Origin: Pseudoscleropodium purum | Lineage: Eukaryota > Streptophyta > Bryopsida > Hypnales > Brachytheciaceae | Assembly (NCBI GenBank): GCA_963969395.1 | Contig: OZ017799.1 | Location: 25,794,501-25,858,500 of the forward strand | Direction of reading: 5' to 3' | DNA: 64,000 nucleotides | Part shown: in pieces, positions 1 through 13,574 of the stretch | How the letters are laid out: each line of letters opens with the position of its first letter | Position numbering within the stretch: position 1 is the first letter of the stretch | Translations under genes and position numbers: made by a program | The notes under the pieces: generated by a model | What the model was told of the DNA's origin: nothing | Database searches by the model: none | Seen by the model: the letters and a program-made list of their open reading frames with translations, nothing else

Positions 1-29
1 GTATTTAATAAGTATCAAACAATAATAAA

Positions 30-185
30 ATTCTGATGTGGAGCTGAGGTGGCAAAAGTAGTGCCACATTCGTAGCATTCATTAAAAAATAAAAAACAGT
101 TGAATTCCTTTTTAATTGCACCCGGGGGTTCAGAACTCACAGCCTTTTCTAGGGCTGAAATTTTTCATGAGTATGAGATTATGGT
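30..185. repeat. Dispersed AT-rich repeat, copy 1
   Basis: This stretch resembles 43680-43835 in the same orientation. Shared blocks include a run around ATTAAAAAATAAAAAA, then GAATTCCT, TAATTGCACC and CCTTT-AGG-CTGAAATTTTT. It contains a short inverted pair around GTGGCA/TGCCAC. No coding sequence is visible. It is probably a fragment of a non-autonomous element that extends beyond the window edge. Family unknown. Confidence 0.5.
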
Positions 186-2560
186 TATTGAAGGTATTAT
201 AGAATGCACACCACAATCTATAATTTTTTTCAAAAATTGCTAAATTAGGGAAATTGTTTTGTGCCACAGTATTTTTAGTGAAACTCTACACTAATATAGT
301 GCATAATTTGTACAATCTATTATTATGCTAATTTTCAATAATAGATTCACCCTAGCCATTCAGGCATGGAGCTAAGCAAGGCCAAGTCTGTTAACTGTCT
401 TTTGGGTGGATAGTGACACTATGCACACAAAAAAAAAAATTTTAACTTAAATTTTTTTTCATTTCAACCCACACCTACTCAAGTTAAATTAATTAAAATT
501 GTAACTAAATATTGTTTTAAACCCATCCCATAACCATAGACACGTTCCCCAACCACCTCCTGTTTGTAAACCCAGGGAGCACCTACCATTGTCAATCGAT
601 ATGGGATATAAGTAATGTATACAGAACCAAGTACTATATACTGAATACTGTATTGATACTGTTTTCCAAGATCAACGGCAGGTGGGGGGGAGGTCTTTTT
701 TTTTTTTAAATGAATGGCTGTAAATTTTTTGGAGGGGGGAGAGGGAATTGGAGGATACCAAGAGGTGCTATGCCTATTTTCAGTGGATAGTGACAGTGAG
801 TTTCACTTAGTTTTAAATTTAGGATTTTAAAATTTTAAAATTTTCATTTTGCTCCCCCTCCCTTTTGTAATTTTCAGAATCCAACTTATTTGATAATCAA
901 TACAGGACAATTCATCCCATATCAATATCCAATATTGTATCTGTATCCGGTACCTTTATTATATATTTAGTACATATTTCTATGCGGTATTGTATCCATA
1001 TCTAATATTCATTTGATGATTTAGATTAAATCTCACCAAATCAACAACTTATGATGTTTTGAGAAATCAACGACAATTTTGAGGGTAAGCATTTAAAAAA
1101 GAAGTCAACAACTTGTAAATGTTTTGAGAGAAGGAGAACTAATGCAATCTAGGAGGTGGTACACCTCTTTTCAGTAATGTTTATATCATGTAATAAACTA
1201 CATCTAGCCATCTCCAATAGACACTTCGTTCACACTAGTCTTATTAGACTAAAACTATCATTCTTCTTAACTAATTTCATCATTATGTAGACAAACCTCA
1301 TTTTAATGCAAAAATAATATTCTAAATTATTCTACCTCCATCCTAAAATACTAGTACATTTTGGGGTTTTCATTTGTTCCAAATTTCATTATTTAGAAAT
1401 GTACATCAAACCTAATTTTAATGTTGATGATGATTTCTTTTATTTTTGATTTTCTCTTACAAACTAAAGCATAAGATTTAAATTTATTATTCATACTACA
1501 AACTCTAAAAATTCAATTGGTGTAGCAATTGGTTCTAGATTCTAGGTGCATATTTCATAAAAAACTTCAAATGGTTGGAGGTACATATCTACAACTAGAT
1601 TAAAGGCTTTGTAGGCTCACATATTTGCACTCACACTCTAGCATTGTTGCAATTTCATTAAAAAAGTTTATTAACTTTATAAGTATTGTTAATAGAAAAT
1701 TCTTAAGTTGATAGCATTGAAGACACAAGTTAGAGGAAACAGCATGATTTCTATCATGGATACTTACTATGAAGTGATTGATTAGGGATTTAACATCTAA
1801 AAGATTAAAATCTTTAAATTATTTTTCTAGGATTTCAATTAGCAAATTTTTCAAATTTAACTATAATTTTTCTCTCAACTAGTGCTTAGGATCAAAAGTT
1901 ATGATGTTATGAACAAAAATAACCAAAAAGTATCAAATTTTTTTGCAATATTTTATAAAATACAACATTTTCTCATATATTTATTTTTATTTATAGTTAT
2001 ACCTACATGAAAAGCTTTGATTCATTTCATTTTGATTTGTAATGTCAAAATTATGAAGAGTCTTTTTTGTGGCAATATAAACATTTTCTTCAAAAATATA
2101 TCATTTAAGCTTCATTTTTTTAACAAGAATTTAGATTGCTTGCTAGAACAATCATAGTTAGTACATACCTGCATGTTTCAATTACATCTTGGAGCTTTTC
2201 ATAATTTAATTTTCCTTCCATGTTATACCTACTTCAACATTTTAATTTAAAGGAACAAAATTCAAAGTTTTTCCTTGCAATATATTTCCTATATTTTCAA
2301 TTCAATACTCTATCCAAAAGATCTAACATTGTAGTACAAATATTAGAAAAAAACCTCTTACTACCTTACCAATCATATATAGTCAATTTTAGGCTTGTTT
2401 TGTTGTGGGCAATGAAATTCTTGTAATTGTTTTAAGAAAATTTTAGGGTAGTATGAAAGGTGAATTATTGAAACTTTTATATTTTCACTAAAAAGAGTAA
2501 ATATTTATATTTTCAAAGGCATATATATAGCATTTAGTGGAAGAGTAAAGCTTACTATTT
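186..2560. other. AT-rich intergenic DNA, no gene seen
   Basis: Low-complexity AT-rich sequence with homopolymer runs, for example long A and T tracts near 430 and 700. Open reading frames are short and have no family resemblance. No RNA gene, promoter or intact repeat could be supported here. Confidence 0.6.
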
Positions 2561-2745
2561 TACTCCCTCCGTCCCATAATGATTGTCTACTTTGAATGTC
2601 ATAATTTATTTAGAAGGTTGATTTGAGTAGGTCTAAGAAATACTTTCTTGTGGCTAATTTCATTTAGGTTGCAATGAACACATGAAATGTTTCTCATTGA
2701 TTCTAGTGAAATGAATTTGGAAACTTTCTTAAGGTGAGAGATATA
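2561..2745 (+). mobile_element. Half of a Stowaway-like MITE
   Basis: After a TA dinucleotide the sequence begins CTCCCTCCGTCCCATAATG, the typical end of plant Stowaway (Tc1/mariner-derived) miniature elements. The following roughly 180 bases match the inverted interior of the complete copy at 3353-3602, for example the block TTAGGTTGCAATG and the block TTGATTCTAGTGA. The match fades near 2740 and there is no second terminal repeat, so the copy is truncated. Confidence 0.7.
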
Positions 2746-3350
2746 AAAAAATTAAGAGAATACAAAAGTATGGAATTAATGTTTATGTTCCACTCAATTT
2801 CAATCTTATGAACTTTTCAAATTCTCAAATGAAACTAAAACCTTGAAAAGTCCAAGGCGTTTTTGAGTTTAAAATTACCATTTCTTTTGAAGTGTTTTAG
2901 ATCTAAAGATCACTAAGGTGTAGAAATCTCAATTGTACAATCTTGTAGTGTATATGTTGTAGATGATGTGAATCAAATTTGGAGTCATTTAGCCACATAG
3001 ATTGCAAGATTATAATGTTTTAATAAAGTATGCTGAAGTTTTCCTAGCAAGTAACAACACATTTGGTGGTCAAATTCAATTTTTAACCTACTCAAATGAA
3101 TAAATTTGAAACTACAAAGTGATTCAAAACCAACATACAAGCACATAGGCAGAAGAAAATATCATTCAATTGACTCATTGTGTGCAAAAAGACTTTGAAA
3201 TGTCACAAAATAGGAAGAAAACTTGCATAAAACACATCTATTGCTAAACTTTTTAATAAAATGCTTCTCAATCACTCATAGCTTTTTGGATTGGTATGAA
3301 ATTTTAGTGACACAAACTAGACTAGTATGCACAACTTTTCAAAAAAAAAT

Positions 3351-3604
3351 TATTCCCTTCATCCCAAAATGATTGCCCACAACTTTGTTAGTATTCTTTG
3401 AGCCAATTTCATTGATCATATTGTAAAAATCATAATTAGGAAATTTCCAAATTTATATCACTAGAATCAATAAAGAACATTGCAACCTAAATTGCAACCT
3501 AAATAAAATTAGCCTCAAGGAAGTCTTTTCTTTTTACCAACTCAAAACAACCTTATAAACACATGACATTCAAAGTGGACAATCATTTTGGGATAGAGGG
3601 AGTA
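3351..3604 (-). mobile_element. Complete Stowaway-like MITE with TA target duplication
   Basis: The element spans about 3353-3602 and is flanked by TA on both sides. Its roughly 28-bp terminal inverted repeats match closely: the left reads TTCCCTTCATCCCAAAATG and the inverted right end reads CTCCCTCTATCCCAAAATG. No coding capacity. Stowaway elements are moved by mariner-type transposases supplied elsewhere. The 2561-2745 fragment is a second copy in the opposite orientation. Confidence 0.85.
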
Positions 3605-4046
3605 TGTTTAAGGCAAACATTGTATGAAGAAAAACAAGCCTGGTAAGTTCATAGTAATCCAAAAATGTTGGAATTTTGAACTTCAATTGATATGAAAATC
3701 TTACCTCAAAAACTAGATTGCAAGGGAAACAAAGACCAACAAGCTCTATTGAAAACAAACATTGAATGAAAGAGATATAAGACTCCAATGTTATAATCAT
3801 CAAATGCAATTTGGTAGACTCAAATTGAATCTGTAAACTTCGGTTGGCTTACAAAAATTTAGTACATCTTGGATTGTTCTGAAAATTTAACCACACTAAC
3901 AAGAAAAAACCACACAAACTAGAAAATAAAGCACAAATTTCCCAACAAGTTTTACTATATTCAAACATTAGATGCAAAAGTTACTATTACTTTGAATTGG
4001 ACTTGAAATTATGTGGACACTTTTGGTTCCTAGGGGTGTTTAGGGT

Positions 4047-4709
4047 TTTACCCCTAACTGCTTAAGGCACCAAAATCTGGTATTTGCAAAATTTTAAAGT
4101 TAAATAAAACCTAACCAAGTTGCTATTTTTAGTATTTTATTTTTTTGGAAAGTTCTTGAAGTTTAGTTTTAGCATCAAAAATCTGATCTTGAAAATAAAT
4201 GATAATGATTTTTCTATTCAAGATTTTGTACAAGGATACCCATTGTAATCTTGACTTCGTGTAGTGTTGAGAGCTCTTTCTTCTTAGAAATGAGTCTCAA
4301 ATACACTAAATCTTGGAGAAAAAATCACATTCAAAATTCATTTAAAAAAATTGTAGAGTAGATTTTAAGAAGTCATAAATTGATTGAGGTTATACATGTT
4401 AGGCCCTTTAACCTCATATTTTTGGTCACAAACTTTTTAGATTTGACTTGTGAAAATAGGATTGAAAGACTTCACATCACTTTTATAGTTTTAACACTCT
4501 CATGTTCAAACACTATATTCTTTCACTCCACAAGTCTTAATGTTGTTTTATCTTTTCCTACAAGAGCTCTAGCATGTCTAGTTTGAATTCATACAATTAC
4601 AATTCAGAAAATAATTGATAGACCTTATCAAAATGTTAACATTTTGTTCAACTTAGAGCAATTTCCAATATCAGAAACTCAGAACAGGCATTGGGCATTT
4701 AGGGGTTAA
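4047..4709 (-). mobile_element. Non-autonomous element, TTAACCCCTAAA-end family, copy 1
   Basis: The ends read TTTACCCCTAACTG on the left and, inverted on the right, TTAACCCCTAAATGCCC, forming an imperfect terminal inverted repeat. The interior is the reverse complement of about 44800-45429, with long aligned blocks such as the one around GTACAAAATCTTGAATAG. A shorter relative is at 13293-13574. No coding sequence. The superfamily is uncertain because no clear target duplication was found. Confidence 0.65.
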
Positions 4710-5459
4710 TATAATTTATTCATTTCATTAGTTGGACTCAGTTTCAGAAAGAATCATTCTGATCGCTATTACTTCACCCTAGGTGTAACCAACAATGAGT
4801 GACCACCACAAGACTAAAAATTAACTGTGGCATTCACTACTGCACCATAGTCTGGATGTATCCCACCATAGTTGAAGCAAGGTGCAAACGAACTGCAAAA
4901 GTTCAGCAATGCATTAGGGAGCAAAAGATTATATATTTTCTGATCCTTCAATATTATTATCGAAATTCCAAAGTTGAAATCATGGCCAACAAAGTGGCTT
5001 CAACCAATCACATAAAGAATCAGAACTTTTACTCCAATAATCACGGGAGTGGGGTAACATGCCGTACAGAAGGCATGCTGAACCTTACAGCTGCAAGCCT
5101 GCAACTGCATCCACTGCTTTCTCACTTTGATTGCAGGTTACATCGGTAATTAATGAGGCGGGCAACAAAAACCCGAAGAATTTTAATGTTTACCTAGAGG
5201 TGAACCTAGAAATGATCTCGGCCTTCCGAGGTTGAAGTTAGCTTATCCGTACCAGACCAACTCAGACCGCTCCAAGGAAATAGAATGGTAGTAGCAGAAG
5301 CTAACCCAGCCTCCACATTTGTGATGTCAATGCGGCAACTGAAAATTAACCACTATTACCTTGAATCAGTCACTATCACTCATTACACATTGCTGCATCC
5401 AAAACACACCCGCTGAGCTGCGCAACTAGACTGCGAGGCGTCTAATTCGCTCCTGACCG
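4710..5459. other. 3' flank of the EFR3-like gene
   Basis: Sequence between the TTAACCCC element and the stop codon of the minus-strand EFR3-like gene. Its right part is less AT-rich and probably holds the 3' untranslated region of that gene. No coding region is supported here; a short plus-strand frame at 4799-5149 has no recognisable family. Confidence 0.45.
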
Positions 5460-8400
5460 TTAGCATCCCGCTGCTTTCAGGAAATTGTCATATGGACTTG
5501 AAGGGGGCAGTTTTAGGTCTCCAGCAGATGGTGACGCTAACCAAGAGGGCTTCAAAGCTGGAGACACGCTTCTATTCCCAGGATTACCAGCAGTTTCAGT
5601 GTCTTCGGAACCTCCACTTGTGCCCAACTGTCCGGATCAAACGCAGAATGTCAGAACAATCCATTTAGATGGAAGTGCATATGAATAACCATCGTCATCC
5701 GGGATAATTCGATACAACTTAACCAAATCAGAAAAATCAGATTCTTGTTTGTGACACAAGAACATGAGCTGACAAGGCTCACGAAATTCCATGACACCAA
5801 ATTTGTTTCCACATGTCGTTAAAATGACAAATAGAATCCAAATAGACAAAAAACAAAAAAACAAGATTACGAGTCTCATATGCACTTCTCCTCCTTGGTT
5901 TCGACAGACACTTACCCTAGCCTCAGAAATTTCAAGGCCATTCCCCTTGTTAGAGTCCTCCTTAATGTTAGGAAGAGCAATTGTTAAAGGAGCACCATTG
6001 CTGTCCAACTTCAACACTTTGGACATCTTCTTGTGTGCACCAGCTCCAGCAGCTTCACACTGACTTGCGGTAGCACTATAAGAGAGAGGGCCGCTGGGAG
6101 CGTGAGTAAGTCCAACTTGTTCAGTTGTAAATCTTGCCTGCATTACACTCAGTTTATCATACATGTCAAAATACAAAGTCGCTGGGAGTAAGTTCAACTT
6201 CTACTCAACGTATTATGCATGTCAAAGAATAAGGTCTGAAGGACATAAAACCCACAACCAAAGCAGATGGAAATATAAAACTAATAATTAATCCAGTTCT
6301 AGAGCTTCCATGGTTAGAGCGACAGCATGAGTAGCATTTACCTCATCCAGGAGCTGTGACACGCCAGGTGCCTGCGCGGGTCGGCTGTTTGCAGTGTCCC
6401 TTAGCATAGGTGGTAGATCCAAATGTGATACATTAGAGCTTTCATCCTCTAAAGCAGCTGTCAACTGTGACTGCAACACCCGAGAAAAAACGGTACTTAT
6501 AATTTAAGAAGGCCTCACGCTTGGGAAAACCAAAATGATGACATTTATCTGTGATCACAAGAATTCGCACTTGATGCAGATATCAAAATTTCGGTTGGTC
6601 AGCAACGTCCGCGTACCTCGTCAAACGATATGGAATCATGAGAGGCATGTGTACATCGGGCATTCAACGATTGCGAGTACAGCCGTGACCTGAGATGTTC
6701 ACTATCCTCTGGAGCAAACTGTTCAGTCAATCGTTCCTTCAGACCCTCCACCTGTAGGGGTACAGGTAAAAGTGGCTGTTATGAAGCGTAAAACAACTGC
6801 ACCAGGTGGTAGAGGTGAGTAACGAATACATTTGGAACTCAATCGAGCATTTGGTCATCACTGCTGGTCATGACAATACACCGTGGATTGTGTAATCCGA
6901 ACAATGACAGAATAACCATTCCTTCGAATGTCAAAACTGTAACAAGGAAATCAATGATGACTGAAAATGGGAATTTTCAGGTCACCTCAGCTAAAGCTGG
7001 AGAGGCTTCAACGATACGATCTGCCACTGCCTCATTCGATAAGTCTCCAACAAGAGAAATGAGGGTTAATGAACTCAAAGCAGCAGTATCATCCGACTCC
7101 GTAGCATACTCGGGAGCGTACATAGCAGAGCTCACCGCTGTGAGAGTACTGTCCTCACTCAGATCCAAAAAAGGATCCTTCTGTCTCAATCCACGTTCAA
7201 CATGCGTTAACATACATAAATGTACTCAAGTGACAAAATGGAAAGCAGAAACAGACGTAAATGAATCTATCATCACCTTATTATAAGAAAGAAAATCACT
7301 GGACCTTAAAAATAAACTCCAATATTGGCAACAACAGCTACTTCTGAAGGATCCAAAATAAATACTTCATTGGACAAAGCACACATTAATTATGATATTA
7401 GGCGAATATCACCCAAAAGTGGTACTATCCCATCTGAAAAAAATAAAACTACTGTATACCACTGTCCATGAACATCCAATCAAATATACAGCTTACGGCT
7501 AGCGTGGGTAACCTTCGTAAAGTCGCAGACATTTCGGTGTGAGCGGTTTGTAATTACACGAACTAAAGTAAATTAGTGAAGAAAAACAATACAATGTCAG
7601 GAAAAGTCACCACAAGTGAAGTAAGAGGCACTTTGACAGGAGCAACGATCTGAGGAATATTGTAGGATTTTGCGGCAAAAACCAGCATTCCGGTGGCTAA
7701 TGTGAAAAGGGACCTTCTTCTCGCTGGAGACTGGACAGCTGCGAAGACCCAAAATGCAAACCAAAATTAGCACAACACCTAAACTTTCATTCACGTGAAA
7801 CGTCTGATCAATAAAAAAAATGAAGAGCGAGATCAGTGCAAGAATATGTTAAACCACGCAATCGACTACCCACATACTGGTTCGTTAGTTGTTCACGGCT
7901 TACCAGTCGAATCAAGTGCAAGATTCCTGATGGAGAGAGCCAACTGCATTGCTCGCAACTGGGTGTTATGACGGAAGCTCTGTTACATATATAAACCAAA
8001 GAGGTTACGTTAAACCAACGAATTCTAGTATCTAGTTCAATTACAAGAAAAAGGTACACGGATAATGTTCAAAGGAGACAAAAACATAAAACTTAATTAA
8101 ACAAACAACTTACCCTTGGTCTTGAGAAAAGAAGGACAAGACTGTAAGTATGAGCCATAGCCTCATAGCTGGAGGGCCAATTATTTGCCATCTTTGCTTG
8201 CAACCAGAGAGCCGAAAAAAGTAGCTCTGCCTGGTGTCCATTGAGCCTCGCAGTGGTCATTTCCTGAAAAATGGCAGAAGGAATTCACAGAATGAGGGAA
8301 TAGTAACAAGCGTCTTTCAAAAAACTTCTTTCTGACAAAACATGAGCAAGAAACATTGCCATCCATTCATTCTACATGTTCGTAGAATTGAATATAATTT

Positions 8401-11400
8401 TACTACGTTACGGTTTGTGATTTAAGAGGTAAATGAATCAAAGACTGGAAACAAAATGAGTTACAGTGTCTTTGTTGCTTGCTGAAGGTCTTCGCAAATG
8501 TGCCATGGAGCGGCCGAAGCTCAATCTGAAGGCTTGGAGTCGGCTCGGACTTGCAGCCCCGTTTAAGTTATCCTCTCTTCCAGAACGAACCTCATCATGA
8601 CCAAAACTATCAGATCTGCCTTCAAATTGCCAATCACTTTTGTCCATGCTGTCACTTTTGCCAGTCACCCTTCCCATACTGTTGGTTCGACCCTTCAATT
8701 TTCTATCCTCGTCATCACTATCCAGGAAACTGTCACCGAAGCTCCTCTCCCGTCTCAACCTTTCGAACAAAGCCGCAGCTGAAGAGAAAGCAGACACCCT
8801 TTTCTTACTACGGCTAGGAGATGGTATATCAGAATGTGGAAGAAATTGCTGTTCGTACCGAGAAGACTGGGATACAGAAGATGGGACTAAAAGTAAAACA
8901 AATATCCGATGAGCCCCAACACGAGTTTCCATATCTGGATGTAACATTGCCTGCAGGAGCTCTTTGAATAAGGACTCTGGAAATTCCTGCAGAGCAAACA
9001 AGCAATATGTCACCATTCCAGGCTCCTTCGTGATTCACCGAACGAAGATGTCCGTAAAATTTGACAACTCTTGCTGTACTCATTCACACGATCTGTATTT
9101 TGATGATGCACAAGTAAAATTTATAACCCTAACCCGATGAACCTCTACAACAACCCAGCGTGGATAAGTAAAATAAAACAATAGTCTTAAAGCTTGCGGT
9201 CTGCTGTATCTTAGGATCTTCTCTACCTCGACCTTCTTATAAGGTCCTCAGGATTAGAGATACGGAGATCCCAAATTATAACCCTGTAGCAATTGATCGT
9301 AACTAAGATAACGTGACTGAAGACCGAAATTGAAGACAAGCAGAATATTCTGAATGCGGTCCTAAGATTAACCTGATGCGCGTAAAGGTGATCGGGGAGA
9401 TAAGCCACAGCAAGAGCTAATACAGAGACGGCCTGTAAAGTGCTTCTTGCAGTAAGTGGTTCACTTGATAGTTTCTCCAAGGTGGCAGCCATCATGTCCA
9501 GAAGAGGTCCAGCATCTCCAACCTTCAAAATATCAAAATAGTGGAGTGTCGATGATCAATTTCCCAACAAAAAACAGTTCATTACTGCAGAGATATAAGC
9601 GAATTCTACACCAGGAAGGGCTGACAAGTTCGTGTGAGTGTGTACCCTTCGTCCAAACTCCATGAAGCATTCTTCTATGGCCGCTTGTAATAAAATATTA
9701 TCGTCAGGCATTCGAACACTTGCACCCACTGGGGTTTCCATGGACGCCTGAAGGCTTCTTCGTAGATGCTTAGACAGGTCACTCATTGCACCCACCTCAG
9801 CAACTGAGGCCTTTGCCTTCGATTGGCGAGCTAAAACAGCCGTAATAGCCACAATGCTTCTCTTCGTGACCAGATTACCGTTCACATTTTTATGATCAAG
9901 GTGTCTAACCAGTGCCGCTAGAAGTAACTGACCATTTCCTGCGCAGCATGTTGACCACAATACCTATTAGTACTAAAGAAAAAGAATCCAGGCCACATTC
10001 AATACGTACATCCAGTTTAATGTAAAGAAAAAGACTTTGTGAATAAGTCGAGAAGGTAGTATGCAACGTTCTCTAGCATCATAGGATCCAACCTATAAGT
10101 CACCTACGACAAATTATTGCAGATGATAAAAGTTTGGGTGACGAGGATAGTAGACTGATCAACACAGTCAATATATAAAACAGACTATCAAGAATAACCA
10201 AGGACAATTCAAAGTACAATCAGAAAGAGATCAGTTTAAACCTGTTTGGTCCATCAAAAATTGAATGTTTTGCAAGACAACTAAAGCTAGCCCTCTTTCT
10301 AAAGACCAATGCTTTCCGGCGTCGAAGTATAGGAACATTGGATCCAATACTCTTCGAACAGTGGTTGCCTCCTTGGCGAGCGCAGCCATATTTTGAATAC
10401 ATATTTGAGACCAAACTGAAGGAGCCTCAGCTTCCTCACTGATAATAGACAGGAAAAGAAATAAAGAACATGAGTAATGATAATTATATTATGAAAAAAT
10501 TAATAATGAATATATTTGCTTCGAATAAAACCTCCCAGATAACATCACAAGGTCGTCAATAATGAAACAAACTACTCTCACAAACAATGAAATGCATGTA
10601 CTCAATCCATAACCAGTTAACTTAGAGAAAACACATCCTTCATACCCATAAGCAAAAATAAGAGAAACCCGTAATTCCTTACTGAGCCAGAATCGGGTAC
10701 GAGTTGAGAAAGGACCAGGAGTACCTTGTCAGATTTGAAGGATCTCTGATGTTAGCGAGTGACTTGTGGCGATGCATCTTGTTCAACGTCTCTCTCATGG
10801 ACTGAAGCGCATGGGCATGGCTCTCCGATCTCATCACCCCCTTCACCCACTGTCGCTGTGCCTCCCCTTTATCTATCTCTATAGCTTCAATTTCCACAGA
10901 AGATAGCTCATAGTTCCCAAGCGTAGCAGCGACAACCTAAATAGCAAAGGAATGTGTTAGCACTAGCCGAAGGGTTGTACGCATGAGGTGTAGCCTTCTG
11001 AGCGTTAACCAGGTTGATGCGCACACTATATTTCTGACCAGATTTCAATTCACTTTCGCATGCTCACAATTGACTTCACAAGACTCTCCATAGATGAGAA
11101 AAAAATTAGAAGCAAGAGAACGGGTCAAGAGCAAATATCAGGAGAGACGTACCTCATCGAAGTTCGCAGAACTGTAAGAGTGTTCGGCCATGTATCCCAC
11201 CTGGCAAAATCGAGGATTTAAAAGAGGCAGGAAACCTTTAAGTATTTGTCCCTGAGAGAGCGGTGATCAGAGCAGCAAAACTGCCATGACATAACTATTG
11301 ACGACTGATCATCTGGAATGAAAGCCTTACCCACAAAATAAAACTGGTAACAAACACGAACGATTGCTTCAGGAATGCAGCTCATAGTAGCAAATACACA

Positions 11401-12892
11401 AAGCACTATACCATGGCTGCAAGCGCTCGTAGTGCAGCTGCCCTAATCGGCAACCGTTTCTTCTCCTCTCCATGCTCACAAGCTAATGCGCAGAGTGGAG
11501 ATGTGAGCCCATCGACATTACGCATGTATGTAGCGTCCGTCTGTCATGTCAGAAATTAACCATTAGGTGGACACGAGAGTCCATGCACAACAGTAGGGGA
11601 AGCTTCATCTAGTAAAATGCTTCATCTCGGTTGCGCGATTCATGCGAAGTGGTGATCAGAGCAGCAAGTCTGCAATGACGGACCCGTTGACGGTCAGAAT
11701 TTCAAAAAAGAGTACATGGTATGAATGGACATTCGAGCAACAGCATAATACGACGCAGAAACGGCATACTTGCACTCGAATGAAGTCAACCAGTGTCGCG
11801 CAGCCTAAGATGCGCATGTTGTCATGCCTCGATTGGTCGAGCAGCGCCTTGATCATGTTCAAAGCATTATTTGCAATCAACGACCTGAAAGCAACGATCG
11901 TTCAGTGAGAATTGCAAATACATCGTTTTCGCAGAACAAGAAGAAACCACATCGCAACAGCGATGAAGGTATCTCTCGAGAACCCTGAATGAAGAGGTTC
12001 TCAAAATGTAGAGTGAAGGAGTTCAATCCTCAGAGCAGCAAGTAGAAGGAAAGAGGCCCAGCTTCACTACAAGAGTGCCACATGAGACATGACATCGGAT
12101 ACCCATCATACCTAATTGAAGGACAGAAAGTGAGACTAGGAATGACAACTTACATTTCATTCCTGCAAGCAATGAAGAGCTTGGAATAGGCCCGCATGAC
12201 CGTTGTCACGGTCCCGAAATGTTCGTTTTTCAGTTCTTTGAGGCCTTTCTGCTCCAGACCACTTGCAATCTGCCAAAAGTTTACACTAAGGATTATTGAT
12301 GGACCTCAGATTCCAATCTATGTGACAGTAGGTCACGAAAGATCGCATCCATGCAATCCAGTCTTCCAACTAAACCTACACACTCTAGGACTAGAGCAAG
12401 AAAGTTTTCCTCCCAATCAATACTCCGTCGAGAACTGAACACCACGGTATCTTGGCCGTTCGAGTACGAGGATTTTCTTGATCGGGGATGACAAAACAAG
12501 AGAAGGTGAGATTGGGTCCCCCAAGGTGAATTTGCCTGTCTGTCTTTCGACCTGCGTAAGAGGGGTGTGTGAGCGATGAACGAACCTTCGGAATTCGCAA
12601 CGGGTTCTTGGCCGCATACTCCACCAACTTGCCGATCTTGCGATCATTGGGAGCTTCGTCCTACAATTCCAAGAAAGGTACGAAGGATGAGATCAAAAAG
12701 GAGGGAGGGAACGGGCGTGGAAAGGGAGGGAGGAGGGTCGCGGTCTGCATCACTTACTTGGGATTTGGGATAAATGTCGGCGAGGAGCATGTTGTAGCGC
12801 TTGACCGGTTGCCGAGAGCGGGCGCGGAGAGCAGGGCAGCAGACGCAGAGGGTGCCGCAGACGGGCAACACCCGTCGGGACATCAACCCCAT
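5460..12892 (-). CDS. EFOP: EFR3-like plasma-membrane scaffold protein (EFR3 OF PLANTS)
   Basis: Plant EFR3 proteins anchor phosphatidylinositol 4-kinase alpha, with TTC7-like and hyccin-like partners, at the plasma membrane. The sequence opens MGLMSRRVLPVC and carries the N-terminal cysteine cluster (Cys12, 16, 18, 19) followed by ALRARSRQPVKRY, which I recognise from the plant family. It ends in the family tail PPSSPYDNFLKAAGC. Nineteen exons with consistent phases: 12758-12892, 12586-12660, 12154-12269, 11770-11884, 11412-11540, 11153-11200, 10725-10936, 10242-10438, 9646-9938, 9373-9522, 8465-8986, 8114-8263, 7904-7979, 7611-7738, 6986-7180, 6617-6751, 6342-6470, 5916-6137, 5460-5627. These give about 1064 residues. 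The large middle exon encodes a Ser/Arg-rich, probably disordered loop between helical ARM/HEAT-like parts. The starts of exons 15 (7180) and 19 (5627) are the least certain junctions. The start was chosen by family match; an in-frame ATG lies upstream at 13144. Confidence 0.92.
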
Positions 12893-13260
12893 GACGACAG
12901 TTGCAGCTGCTGCTGCTGCAGGGGCATGAGAAGGAAGCGAAGCGGGCGAGGAGATCCAAGCAGCAGGAGGAAGAGAAGACAACAGAAGAGAAGAGAAGGG
13001 AAGAGGGCGAAGGGATGGCAGCAGCAGGAGCGAGTGCGAGAGAAAGCAAGACAGTGCCGCAACAACAATTATTATTATTAACTTCAGGAGGAGACCAGGA
13101 GCAGGAGCAGGAGCAGAGCAGCAGCATCGGAGGAGAGCTGACACCTAAGAGAGCCCGAAGAAGAAAGCGAGGAGCCAACGTTCGGGAAGAAACGGCGGTT
13201 AACCTGGAAAGGACGGGCCTATGACCGCTGATTTCAAGCTTCCCTGTCACTCTGTTTGCT
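12893..13260 (-). promoter_or_regulatory. GC-rich 5' leader and promoter of the EFR3-like gene
   Basis: This stretch is far richer in G and C than the neighbouring intergenic DNA. It contains CAG/CTG-type and GGAGCA repeats, for example 13096-13116. The minus frame stays open from an ATG at 13144 into the EFR3 start, which would add 84 mostly hydrophobic, low-complexity residues. I treat it as untranslated leader because the family start fits the ATG at 12892. No TATA box stands out. Confidence 0.55.
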
Positions 13261-13292
13261 GCTATTTTGCAACTACATATGAAAGAAACTTT

Positions 13293-13574
13293 TTAACCCC
13301 TAAAAGTGCCCAAGACTTTTGGGGAGCTTCTAGAAGTTTGCTCTAAATTGAACAAAAAACCAACACATTGATAAGTTGCATCAGTTTTTTTGAATTGCAA
13401 CCGTACAAATTCAAACTAAATATGTTGAACACCACATAGAAAAAGAAAACACAACTATATCACTTACGGATTGAAAGATTATAATGTTTGATCACGAGGG
13501 TGTTAAAAACTGTGAAAGTGATTTGAAGTATTGTCGACACCAAAATTTGATGCCCTCGGCATTTTACAAGTTAA
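13293..13574 (+). mobile_element. TTAACCCCTAAA-end element, short copy 2
   Basis: The left end reads TTAACCCCTAAAAGTGCC and the inverted right end TTAACTTGTAAAATGCC. The interior matches 44830-45000 and then jumps to the part of the family near 45380-45430 (TATTGTCGACACC against TATTGTTGACACT). About 400 bases present in copies 1 and 3 are missing, so this is an internally deleted member. It lies just upstream of the EFR3-like promoter. Confidence 0.6.

Noticed and set aside
7180..7738. Apparent missing splice sites between two EFR3-like exons
   Set aside because: An acceptor at GAGACAG before 7180 and a donor GTGACT at 7610 restore phase and the family sequence, so no unusual intron is needed.
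12569..13224. Long plus-strand frames over the EFR3-like promoter
   Set aside because: They are rich in Glu, Arg and Gln from simple repeats and lie opposite the leader and first exons; no family match.
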